Source: Dolichospermum sp. LEGE 00240
Lineage (GTDB): Bacteria > Cyanobacteriota > Cyanobacteriia > Cyanobacteriales > Nostocaceae
Length of the DNA: 38,838 nucleotides
Direction: 5' to 3'
NCBI RefSeq assembly: GCF_015207875.1
Contig: NZ_JADEVZ010000050.1
Location: 1 to 38,838, forward strand
Shown: positions 24,901-32,686 of the stretch, one piece after another
How positions within the stretch are numbered: position 1 is the first letter of the stretch
How the letters are laid out: the number at the start of each line of letters is the position of its first letter
Position numbers and translations under genes: made by a program
The notes under the pieces: generated by a model
Told to the model about the DNA's origin: nothing
What the model saw: the letters and a program-made list of their open reading frames with translations, nothing else
The model's database searches: none

Positions 24901-26682
24901 ATGAATCAGATATGTTGTCTCAACCCGGAATGTAATAATCCCTCAGTTCCCGAACAAACTCCCTCAGTTCCCGAACAAACTCAATTATGTCCTAACTGCA
25001 ACGTTGCTATAGTCATATTGAAAAACCGCTATCGTCCGATTAAATCATTAGGTAGTGGCGGATTTGGCAAAACCTATTTAGCGGAAGACATTGACAAACT
25101 TAACACCCAGTGCGTAATTAAACAATTTGCACCGCAGATTACCGGTACAAACGCCTTCCAAAAGGCCAAAGAATTATTTTTACAAGAAGCACAGCAACTA
25201 CAACAACTCGGTGAACATTCACAAATTCCCACTCTGTTAGCTTATTTTGAAGAAAATAGCCGTCTGTATTTAGTACAACAATTCATTGACGGTGAAAATT
25301 TATTACAAGAATTAGAAAACCAGGGAATATTCTCAGAATCAAAAATCCGCGCCTTATTACAAGATTTATTAACAACCTTGGAGGTAGTTCACTATTATAA
25401 AATAATTCATCGAGATATTAAACCAGAAAATATTATGCGTCGTCGTAGTGATGGCAAATTAATATTAATTGATTTTGGGGCATCAAAACAACTCCAGGGA
25501 ACAGTTAAAACAGGAACATCAATTGGTACTTTTGGTTATGCTTCCCTAGAACAAATGCAGGATGGGAAAGTATATCCTGCTAGTGATTTATATAGTTTGG
25601 GTGCAAGTTGTTTTCACTTATTCACAGGAGTTCATCCTTGGCAACTGTGGCAAGAAGATGGCTATGGATGGGTGAAAAATTGGCGTAGTCATTTACAAAA
25701 ACCTATAAACTCTGACTTGGGGAGAATTTTAGATAAATTATTACAAAAAGATTATCAACAGCGTTATCAATCTGCTCAAGAAGTCTTACAAGATTTAAAT
25801 CGTCCTCAAATACCGCCTACAGTACCTTATCAGCATCCACAAGTATCGTCACCCAAAAAGCAAACACCACCCCTAGCATCAACACCAAAATCTTCACGAA
25901 GGGGTTTTTTACAAGTTGCAGGGTTTGGTGCGGGAGGATTTGTTTTAGCTATAGTGGGGCAAAGTATATTTAGGGATAATTCAACCCCAAAACTAGAAAC
26001 TACGCCAACATCAAAACCCATATCACAACCTACCCCAACACCAACATCAAAACCCACATCATCACAACCTACCCCAACACCAGAAGAGAGACTAAGATCA
26101 TCTGTAGGCATAGACTATACGAAACTAAAAAATTTACTCGCTGCGGGAAATTGGAAAGAAGCGGACGAAGAAACACAGAGGGTAATATTAGCAGTTGCAA
26201 AGCGGGAAAAAGAAGGTTGGTTAAATCTTGAAAGTATTGACAAATTCCCATGTAAGGAACTCCGCACCATTGACCAGTTTTGGCTGGAATATAGCAATGG
26301 ACACTTTGGTTTCTCTGTACAGAAGCAAATTTATCAAAACTTGGGGGGAAGAAAAGAGTATAGTAGAGAAATTTGGGAAGCCTTTGGGGATAGGATAGGA
26401 TGGAGAAAACAAGGGGTCTGGTTGTACTACGAAGATATTACTTTTGATATAACAGCACTAAAAGGTCATCTTCCAATTACGAAAGAGGTATTTGGAGGGA
26501 GAAGTCAGTACTGGCCTTATAGTAATGGTAGAAAAGAGGGAGATCCATTTCTTTATCATAAGGACGATGCAGATGACTATTGGACTCGGTGTGTGCCTCT
26601 TACCTCTAACGTCTATGAATACTCTTGTTTCAAGAGAATTACAAATGCTCTCTTCCCTCGTGTTGGGATTTGTAAACTGTGA
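24901..26682 (+). CDS. Serine/threonine kinase fused to a GUN4 domain
   Basis: The 593-aa protein begins with a Cys pattern (CCLNPECNNP, CPNCNVA) like a zinc ribbon, interrupted by a duplicated SVPEQTP heptapeptide. The kinase domain (about 42-300) has SLGSGGFGKTY, the Lys in VIKQF, HRDIKPENIM, DFGASKQ and GTFGYASLEQ. A linker leads to SRRGFLQVAGFGAGGFVLAI (near 335), a hydrophobic helix after two Arg. A Pro/Thr-rich spacer (TPTPTSKPTS) follows. The C-terminal GUN4 domain (about 402-540) has DYTKLKNLLAAGNWKEADEE, GWLNLESIDKFPCKELRTID and FGDRIGWRKQGVWLY. GUN4 binds tetrapyrroles, so the protein may link porphyrin or bilin status to phosphorylation. Confidence 0.92.
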   Translation: MNQICCLNPECNNPSVPEQTPSVPEQTQLCPNCNVAIVILKNRYRPIKSLGSGGFGKTYLAEDIDKLNTQCVIKQFAPQITGTNAFQKAKELFLQEAQQLQQLGEHSQIPTLLAYFEENSRLYLVQQFIDGENLLQELENQGIFSESKIRALLQDLLTTLEVVHYYKIIHRDIKPENIMRRRSDGKLILIDFGASKQLQGTVKTGTSIGTFGYASLEQMQDGKVYPASDLYSLGASCFHLFTGVHPWQLWQEDGYGWVKNWRSHLQKPINSDLGRILDKLLQKDYQQRYQSAQEVLQDLNRPQIPPTVPYQHPQVSSPKKQTPPLASTPKSSRRGFLQVAGFGAGGFVLAIVGQSIFRDNSTPKLETTPTSKPISQPTPTPTSKPTSSQPTPTPEERLRSSVGIDYTKLKNLLAAGNWKEADEETQRVILAVAKREKEGWLNLESIDKFPCKELRTIDQFWLEYSNGHFGFSVQKQIYQNLGGRKEYSREIWEAFGDRIGWRKQGVWLYYEDITFDITALKGHLPITKEVFGGRSQYWPYSNGRKEGDPFLYHKDDADDYWTRCVPLTSNVYEYSCFKRITNALFPRVGICKL

Positions 26683-26695
26683 AATCTAAAAGTTA

Positions 26696-26748
26696 GTAGG
26701 GTGCGTAATTTATCGGTATGGTTGGGGTTTATAGCGCTGACGCACTCC
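26696..26748. repeat. GTAGGGTGCGT palindromic element, degenerate copy
   Basis: GTAGGGTGCGT at 26696-26706 faces GACGCACTCC at about 26739-26748. It is the same family as the inner palindrome at 2372-2436. Confidence 0.65.
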
Positions 26749-26892
26749 AAGTTGAGATAAAAGTGCTGATTTTTTTATTCAACTTTCTAATTCAAGCATA
26801 ATTGTAGAATGTAAAAATAGTCTCATGTCTCTTGATACAAGTAAATATTTCCATCCTCAAGGAATTGGAGAACTTTGTGCGATCGCTCATAC

Positions 26893-27327
26893 TTAAATCC
26901 AATCTTTTATCAGTTGAATATTTTGTATTTTTGGATAAATAGCATTGTACAATTTTGCATCAGCAGTGATAAATTTACAGTTTTCTCTAATGCTTAAAGC
27001 TAGGTAAAGACTATCGTAGACAGTTCTTTGATAATTCACTGCAAACTGATAGGCATCTTTTAATAATTCATCGGCAGGGAATATTTTTAATTGTATTTGC
27101 TGAAATAAATCAAGTATCATCTCAGCTTCGTGATTAGTTAAACCTTGAAATCGCTGTATTTTCCAAACAATATTACCAATTTCTGCATAAATTAAGTCTG
27201 GAGCAATCAAGGTAATTTGTTGTGATTGATAAGCATCAAGAATTTTATTTGCCTCTAATGAATAATCTTGAGCAATAAACCATTTAATGGCTACACTACT
27301 ATCAATGACGACTTTATCTGTGATCAT
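26893..27327 (-). CDS. vapC: VapC-type PIN-domain toxin
   Basis: The 144-aa protein carries the acidic PIN residues: Asp in VVIDSSVAIKWF (near 8), Glu in DLIYAEIGNIVW (near 49), Asp in RTVYDSLYLALS (near 101) and Asp in FITADAKLYN (near 119). It is predicted to be a metal-dependent RNase. The start ATGA overlaps the antitoxin stop by four bases. It is intact, unlike the related module at 24302. Its 3' end reaches the GCGATCGCTCATACT motif also found in pgk. Confidence 0.88.
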   Translation of the reverse strand: MITDKVVIDSSVAIKWFIAQDYSLEANKILDAYQSQQITLIAPDLIYAEIGNIVWKIQRFQGLTNHEAEMILDLFQQIQLKIFPADELLKDAYQFAVNYQRTVYDSLYLALSIRENCKFITADAKLYNAIYPKIQNIQLIKDWI

Positions 27328-27545
27328 CTGTCTCTATCTTCTCGCAATAATTCTGTCAAATCAGAAAATTCACCATATTTTTGCTTTAAGCTTTCTTGAA
27401 AAATATGTATGTTTTTAACAAGTTCAGACTGTTCTATTTTGTTATGTTTAGCGAGACTTATTTGATTAATTTTTTCATCAACAATTCTATTAATTAAGGA
27501 TTCTAAATCCTGTAAACTCATTCCGGTAATAGACTGGTTTAGCAT
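27324..27545 (-). CDS. vapB: VapB-type antitoxin
   Basis: The 73-aa protein shares its first 33 residues with the antitoxin at 24389 (LQDLESLINRIVDEKINQIS) but has a shorter, unrelated end (GEFSDLTELLREDRDR). Its stop overlaps the toxin start, as in most TA operons. A strong ribosome site (CTGGAGGTA) lies nine bases before the ATG. Confidence 0.8.
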   Translation of the reverse strand: MLNQSITGMSLQDLESLINRIVDEKINQISLAKHNKIEQSELVKNIHIFQESLKQKYGEFSDLTELLREDRDR

Positions 27546-27640
27546 TTTGATCTACCTCCAGTAGTAATCTCAGTTTCTTTTAAGCTATAGTTTAACTAAA
27601 CTGAGCTTTATTATAGTATACATTCGTATTAGGAAAAATT
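27546..27640 (-). promoter_or_regulatory. Upstream region of vapBC module 2 with candidate operator
   Basis: On the minus strand it has a TATAAT-like box (within GTATACTATAATAAAG), the palindrome AGTTTAGTTAAACT (complement of 27589-27602) and the ribosome site. AGTTTAGTTAA and the ribosome site recur at 24704-24784. The upstream part also encodes the end of the truncated DUF5615 frame. Confidence 0.45.
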
Positions 27641-27833
27641 CATAAAACTTTTGGTATGTCACCAATAACCGTTCAGATACTTCCAGATAACGCAGCAGTT
27701 CTGGATCTAGTGTTCCTAGTGGGTGAGCATCTGGATCACCCACACGAACTATATCTATTGCTGGGTTAAGACGCAAAACAGCAAACTTTAGCTTTGGTGA
27801 CAAGTTTTCATCGAGCAAGAAACGGATTTTCAT
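27585..27833 (-). pseudogene. DUF5615 PIN-like toxin, C-terminally truncated
   Basis: The first 53 residues are normal for the family (MKIRFLLDENLSPKLKFAVL, IDIVRVGDPDAHPLGTLDPE, LLRYLEVSERLLVT). After LLVT the usual DNR-containing half is missing. The frame instead runs on for 29 residues (YQKFYEFFLIRMYTIIKLSL...) made from the promoter region of the vapBC module. The product is 82 aa instead of roughly 110-120 (family length from memory). The conserved Asp of LLVTDN is lost, so it is probably inactive. Confidence 0.75.
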
Positions 27834-28162
27834 ACAAGATTTAACCGCTCCTGTTCTCGTTGCGCTTTGATTGCTCTCAAACGCTGTATCATTGGAGAGG
27901 GATTAGCAGCAGCTTCTTGATAACGCTGTTCCCTCCACCTAGCCAACCGCAACATATAAGCATCTATTTCCCCACGATTATGGAGATAGTAGGTAATAGT
28001 AGCGTGAATCTTTTCTAAATCTAGCGATGGCAAATCTTCCAGAATTTGTTCAGGTGTGTATCCTTGTAAGTAATAATCAATCACATCATCAATACCGATT
28101 CTATGAACCTTAATGCGGATATCGTCTGGATCTAAAAATTCAAAATAATCTTCTAGCTGCAT
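27830..28162 (-). CDS. DUF433 antitoxin-like protein
   Basis: The 110-aa protein has the DUF433 winged-helix core: IRIKVHRIGIDDVIDYYLQG, YTPEQILEDLPSLDLEKIHA, TITYYLHN. It ends with a basic helical tail (RLRAIKAQREQERLNLV). DUF433 proteins are the usual upstream partners of DUF5615 toxins, and the genes overlap by four bases (ATGA). Start ATG at the complement of 28160-28162. It is intact although its partner is truncated. Confidence 0.85.
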   Translation of the reverse strand: MQLEDYFEFLDPDDIRIKVHRIGIDDVIDYYLQGYTPEQILEDLPSLDLEKIHATITYYLHNRGEIDAYMLRLARWREQRYQEAAANPSPMIQRLRAIKAQREQERLNLV

Positions 28163-28295
28163 ATTTTTACCTTTATACAGTCCTTTGATTTTATCTTACT
28201 TGACAAAGGCTTCTTCGTGGGAGCTTAATTTCTGAATTTTATGTGTTGTGATTGTGCTTGCTGCGGATACGGAAGCGAACTGATAAGTCAGAGCT

Positions 28296-28365
28296 TGCGA
28301 TATCGCCCATACTCTAGCAGAAATTGGTAAAATTTGGACAACAACCGTTATCCTTAGTGGTGTAT
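28296..28365 (+). pseudogene. pgk fragment B, degenerate
   Basis: The core CCATACTCTAGCAGAAATTG matches pgk around 18562-18585. Translation gives [18 protein letters not shown] against pgk [18 protein letters not shown]. Beyond that the similarity fades. It precedes the DUF29 gene. Confidence 0.6.
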
Positions 28366-28428
28366 CTGTCGTTGATAGCGTTATCAGCGCTATGCTAGAA
28401 ATAGCAAACTTCAAGGAGAGAGCAAATC

Positions 28429-28851
28429 ATGGAAGAATTACTAGAACTCAGAGAATTAGTGGTTTCTGGCAACCTAGAAGCGGCTCTATCTTTAATTGAT
28501 GAATTAGAAGAAATGAGTAAAGAAGATAAAATCAATAAAATTTATAGTTATTGTGTAGTGCTTTTAGTCCATTTAATTAAACAACAGGCAGAAAAAAGGA
28601 CAACTCATGCTTGGGATGTTTCCATTCGCAATGCTATTGACGCAATTGATCGGATCAACAACCGCAGAAAGTCTGGAGGATATTACATGGAAAAAAAAGA
28701 AATAGAAGAAATTTTACCAGGAGCTTATAATCGAGCTTTAGATAATGCTTCTTTAGAAGCTTTTGGCGGAATTTATGATGAATTAACCTTGAGAAATATG
28801 GTAGATCAAGAATTAATTATTAAACAGGCATTAAATTTTATTTTTAATTAA
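28429..28851 (+). CDS. DUF29 family protein
   Basis: The 140-aa protein is helical: MEELLELRELVVSGNLEAAL, SLIDELEEMSKEDKINKIYS, then VHLIKQQAEKRTTHAWDVSI. These stretches match the DUF29 pattern as I recall it. The N-terminal half is strongly acidic; the ending is DQELIIKQALNFIFN. DUF29 genes are numerous in filamentous cyanobacteria and have no assigned function. A ribosome site (AAGGAGAG) precedes the ATG at 28429. Confidence 0.8.
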   Translation: MEELLELRELVVSGNLEAALSLIDELEEMSKEDKINKIYSYCVVLLVHLIKQQAEKRTTHAWDVSIRNAIDAIDRINNRRKSGGYYMEKKEIEEILPGAYNRALDNASLEAFGGIYDELTLRNMVDQELIIKQALNFIFN

Positions 28852-28932
28852 ATAAAGCGCGAAGTTGATTAATGAAAAAATTCTTTTCCTATTAACTATC
28901 TACAATTAATAAACCAAATTAAGGAAAACAAT

Positions 28933-28990
28933 ATGCAAGTATCGCAAACATATTTACACCCCTAAAGAATATTTAGAACTAGAATAAAAA
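28933..28990 (+). pseudogene. Uma2 gene 5' fragment
   Basis: The leader AAATTAAGGAAAACAAT and ATGCAAGTA match the intact Uma2 gene at 21516, as does AAGAATATTTAGAACTAGAA. Frameshifts and stops (CCCTAA, AATAA) break it, and the sequence switches to a kinase fragment at about 28991. Confidence 0.65.
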
Positions 28991-29302
28991 GCAGCAAGTA
29001 ACTCCAACCTGGATCAGATTATCATTAGAACAAAGATTATAGATGAAAAATGGATACAAATTGCGATCGCTGATAATGGTAACGGAATCCCAGAAAATGT
29101 GAAGAATCGCATCTTTGATCTATTTTTTACTACCAAATAAATAAGTAAAGGTACGGACATGGGTATGGCTATTAGCTATCGAATTATCACAGAAAAACAT
29201 CATGGTAAATTAGAATGTTTCTCTGATATTGGCAAAGGAACTGAATTTATTATCCAAATCCCTGTCAAACAAGCAGCTAATAACACCGCATATTCGGATT
29301 AG
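28991..29302 (+). pseudogene. Histidine-kinase ATPase-domain remnant
   Basis: The frame encodes IAIADNGNGIPENVKNRIFD and LFFTTK, then a TAA, then SKGTDMGMAISYRIITEKHH, GKLECFSDIGKGTEFIIQIP and VKQ. These are the G1, F and G2 boxes of a HATPase_c domain. The G2 motif is degraded (GTDMGM for GTGLGM) and the N box, His domain and sensor are absent. It is broken by an internal stop and joined to the Uma2 fragment. Confidence 0.75.
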
Positions 29303-30067
29303 TATTTCTCAATCAGCTAAATTATCACCATTGCTAATACAAACAAATTTATTATTGCATATATATTATTGAATATTGCTTATATGAAAAACATAAACTA
29401 CAAATCAAAGCTTTGCTAAATTCAGCTAGGATGTTGAAAATAAAACTTAATTTCCTGCCACCTTCTCCGTCAAAACACTAATATAAAATTACACATCTCG
29501 AAATATTGAACAAAAATAGGCAAAATCTTTGCAGAAAAGAAATCTATCTAAGGAAACATTTCAATAATTTATGGTATATAGGTTAAGTGTTTGTAGTCCA
29601 TAATCAAACAAGTTTTCATTAAAAGCATGATTACATCTATATTTTGACCAAAATCCCCACAACGCAAAAACCATGAATTAATTCACCAAAAATCCATCTG
29701 GTTATTGGTTGGATGATTCTGAATCTCTACTCTCTCAAATAGAGAGAACTTTGCTAGTGACGAATTTTTATTTCCCAAGATATATGAAGCACTGATTCAG
29801 TTATGAAAAAATTAGAGGCTGCTAATTAATCATAAAAATCACTGATTTATCAAGACTCATTTTTAACAAATTAGAAACCTGATCATCATGGAAAATTAAC
29901 TATCAAAAATGTTCTCAGCATTAACCAAGACTTAAAAAATTACTTTCAACATTTCTTCTACTCTTGCTAAAATCACGAATCTCGTTCCATGATGATTTCA
30001 CAATTTATCAAGAAAGAGTATTTATAAAGAATCACAAATTTGCTATTCTTAACTGCAATATTAACCT
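29303..30067. other. 765-bp AT-rich intergenic region, no gene seen
   Basis: Many stops in all frames, no RNA gene recognised. One small hairpin (CTCTCT/AGAGAG near 29728-29746) could be part of a leader for the downstream phosphatase gene. Confidence 0.55.
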
Positions 30068-31450
30068 GTGTCACAATTTCCCCCCCATCCTACTGATAGC
30101 AATAGCAGCGCCACAGATGTCACTCCTGTAGTGGCACTCAAGGAACTTGTGTCCAGGCTGCATCGAGAACAAAATAAAATTCAAGACTTGCTGAGTTCTT
30201 TAGGATTTGCCCTCAGAAGCTTTAATAATTTAAATCAGTTTTTGGAACTGATTCCCCTCATGGCTACCAGAGTCACAGATGCAGAAGGTAGCGCACTTTT
30301 TCTTTATAAACCCAACGGACAAATTAGATTAGAACAATTACATTGGCAAGATACTCAGCAAAGAAAAAATATTAGAAAAGCCTTAGAAACTGCTAGTAGT
30401 CAAATTACTCTTTTAGCTAACTCAGGTGCTGCTGCTATTTCCACAGGGATTCTAGATGACCAAATGCACGCTGTTTTAGGTCCAGATGTACAAATCTTTG
30501 GCACAGCTATTTTAGTCAAGCATACAGAACGAGGTTGGCTATATGTTTTGAGTCGAGATCCTGAATATAGTTGGACAGAAACTAGACAAAAATTAGTGCG
30601 GTTAGTAGCAGACCAAACAGCAGTGGCAATTGACAATGATGAACTATCTGTAGAATTAAGAAAAAAAGAACGTTTAGACCAAGAGTTAGAAATTGGTGCA
30701 GAAATTCAACGCCGACTTTTACCGCGTCAATGTCCCAATATTCCTGGGTTATCAATAGCTGCCCGTTGTAAACCAGCTAATCAAGTTGGTGGTGATTACT
30801 ATGATTTTATTCCCACTAATCAAAACCAGTTATACCCCAAACAACCAGCATCTCCAGAAAATGCTAGTTGGGGTTTGGTAATTGGGGATGTCATGGGTAA
30901 AGGCGTTCCTGCAGGTTTAATTATGACGATGTTGCGGGGAATGTTGCGGGGTGAAGTCTTACATGGTAACTCCCCAGCCGGAATTTTACAAAATTTGAAT
31001 CGGGTTATGTATGCGGATTTGGAAAATTCCCACCGCTTTGTGACTATGTTTTATTCCGAATATGACCCGAAAACGCGGATTTTATCCTATAGTAATGCTG
31101 CCCATAATCCGCCCTTGTGGTGGCACGCAGCCACAAAAACCGTGAGTCAATTGGATACATTGGGGATGTTAATTGGTTTAGATGCCAATAGCGAATATGA
31201 AAATGCACAGGCACAGTTAGAAGTTGGAGATACAGTAATTTATTATACTGATGGCTTAACTGATGCAGCGGCGGCTGGAGGCGATCGCTTTGATGAAGAT
31301 AATTTTGTTACATCCTTCAGAACAGCCTGTAAGTATTGCAATAGTCCCCAGGAAATTGTCGAATATCTCTTTGACCAAGTTGAACAATTTATTGGTTCTG
31401 ATAGACGAAATACCGATGATATGACATTAGTTGTCATGCAAATTGTCTGA
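30068..31450 (+). CDS. GAF domain PP2C (SpoIIE/RsbU-type) phosphatase
   Basis: The 460-aa protein starts with GTG at 30068. Residues about 40-195 form a GAF-like sensory domain (LELIPLMATRVTDAEGSALF ... DQTAVAIDNDEL). A linker helix leads to the phosphatase domain, with EIGAEIQRRLLP, ANQVGGDYYDF and IGDVMGKGVPAGLIM (Asp metal ligands), FVTMFYSEYDP and YYTDGLTDA. RsbU-type enzymes dephosphorylate anti-anti-sigma proteins in partner-switching circuits, the opposite role to the RsbW-like ATPase at 7288. The stimulus sensed by the GAF domain is unknown. Confidence 0.92.
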   Translation: MSQFPPHPTDSNSSATDVTPVVALKELVSRLHREQNKIQDLLSSLGFALRSFNNLNQFLELIPLMATRVTDAEGSALFLYKPNGQIRLEQLHWQDTQQRKNIRKALETASSQITLLANSGAAAISTGILDDQMHAVLGPDVQIFGTAILVKHTERGWLYVLSRDPEYSWTETRQKLVRLVADQTAVAIDNDELSVELRKKERLDQELEIGAEIQRRLLPRQCPNIPGLSIAARCKPANQVGGDYYDFIPTNQNQLYPKQPASPENASWGLVIGDVMGKGVPAGLIMTMLRGMLRGEVLHGNSPAGILQNLNRVMYADLENSHRFVTMFYSEYDPKTRILSYSNAAHNPPLWWHAATKTVSQLDTLGMLIGLDANSEYENAQAQLEVGDTVIYYTDGLTDAAAAGGDRFDEDNFVTSFRTACKYCNSPQEIVEYLFDQVEQFIGSDRRNTDDMTLVVMQIV

Positions 31451-31553
31451 TAAGTAGTCACCGAGTCACCGAGTCAGGAGGAGATCAGAATAGTCTCAAA
31501 TTTCAGAAAGTGATAGGTTTTTAATGGGGGTATGAAAGTCGAAAATTCTATCT

Positions 31554-31610
31554 CTCAAAATCTTACTCTCTGCGCCTGGAGCGTCTCTGCGTGAAATAAA
31601 ATCATACTTT
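31554..31610. repeat. Dispersed CTCTGCGCCTGGAGCG repeat, copy 1
   Basis: CTCAAAATCTTACTCTCTGC, GCCTGGAGCGTCTCTGCGTG and ATCATACTTT match 34001-34058 almost completely. Related sequence in the other orientation (ACGCAAAGGCGCAAAGACGC) occurs in both halves of the 235-bp duplication. Confidence 0.75.
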
Positions 31611-31682
31611 TACTCAGCAACGCCGAAAAATGCAACTGTTTTGAGAATGCATTTTCCAAAACTTTGCGATCGCTCTTAAAAA

Positions 31683-31754
<72 letters not shown>

Positions 31755-31816
31755 TTTTGCTGTTTTTCCAACTTTATCAATATACCATCAACAGCCATGG
31801 TTTTGTCAAGGGGTCT

Positions 31817-32686
31817 CTAGAAAAAACTTGCCGTTAACCGAAAAGCAGCAGTACAACTAGCTCCCGGTGCTAACACAGTCAGGTTTTCACCAGTATTGAA
31901 AGCATTGCGGGTGGCGCTCCAAGGTTCTAAACAGTAGAAATCTTTGCCCTTGACAGTCCAAAACACTAGCCAGGTAGTGAAATCATCGTAATCTAGGGTT
32001 AGCTTCAACTTACGGCTGTTATCTGTGACTGTGGCTGATTTACTGGTTAGTCCGCCAAAAGCAAAATCAATTTCATCTTGGTTAAAATCAAATTTGCCGT
32101 CAAAGGCGTGAAATTCCTTGGTTTTGTTATCTTGATATCGTGTAGAAGGAAGTTCTACTTCTAGCTGATTTTTGTCACCACAGAGAAAATAAGGGTGGAA
32201 ACCAGCGGAAAATGGCATGGGTGTAGATGAGAGATTTTTATATTCCTGACGCACTACTAAGGTATTACCTTGGAGTTCGTAGGTAAAAGCCAATTCAAAA
32301 TCAAAAGGATAAACTGCCTTTGTTTCCTCGTTGCTGCTGAGAACTACAGTTAGACTAGCGTTACCTTGAGTATTTTGCGCTGTTGCTGTCCAAGGCAATT
32401 CCCGTGCAAAGCCATGTTGTTTAATAGTATACGGTTTTCCCTCAACGCTGTAAGTATTATCAGGTAAGTTACCGCAAAGAGGAAACAAAATGGGATTACC
32501 ACCTCTAACGCTCAAATCAGGATGGGTAAAGCGATCGCTGTCCATATAGAAGATTTCTTGACCTTGCACCAGCCAACGGGTAATGATACCACCTCTTTCG
32601 GGGACGACTTCTATTTGTGTACCAGCGGTTTTATCAGACAGGATGTAGGTTTTGTATTGTTGTTCTTGAATGTCAATGGTAAACAT
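31817..32686 (-). CDS. Aldose 1-epimerase family protein
   Basis: I use the ATG at the complement of 32684-32686 (MFTIDIQEQQYKTYILSD), giving 289 aa. The longer frame to 32779 adds a non-conserved stretch. Family features are VPERGGIITRWLVQGQEIFY, GGNPILFPLCGNLPDN with conserved Asn and Pro, KQHGFARELPW with the acid His and FSAGFHPYFLCGD with the second His. It belongs to the galactose mutarotase-like group, which interconverts sugar anomers or hexose-6-phosphates. Exact substrate unknown. It follows tRNA-Lys on the same strand. Confidence 0.88.
   Translation of the reverse strand: MFTIDIQEQQYKTYILSDKTAGTQIEVVPERGGIITRWLVQGQEIFYMDSDRFTHPDLSVRGGNPILFPLCGNLPDNTYSVEGKPYTIKQHGFARELPWTATAQNTQGNASLTVVLSSNEETKAVYPFDFELAFTYELQGNTLVVRQEYKNLSSTPMPFSAGFHPYFLCGDKNQLEVELPSTRYQDNKTKEFHAFDGKFDFNQDEIDFAFGGLTSKSATVTDNSRKLKLTLDYDDFTTWLVFWTVKGKDFYCLEPWSATRNAFNTGENLTVLAPGASCTAAFRLTASFF

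Noticed and set aside
26492-26689. A frameshift at the end of the kinase-GUN4 gene, because another frame ends SSLVLGFVNCEI
   Set aside because: The main frame ends ALFPRVGICKL, which also resembles a normal GUN4 ending, so no frameshift is needed.
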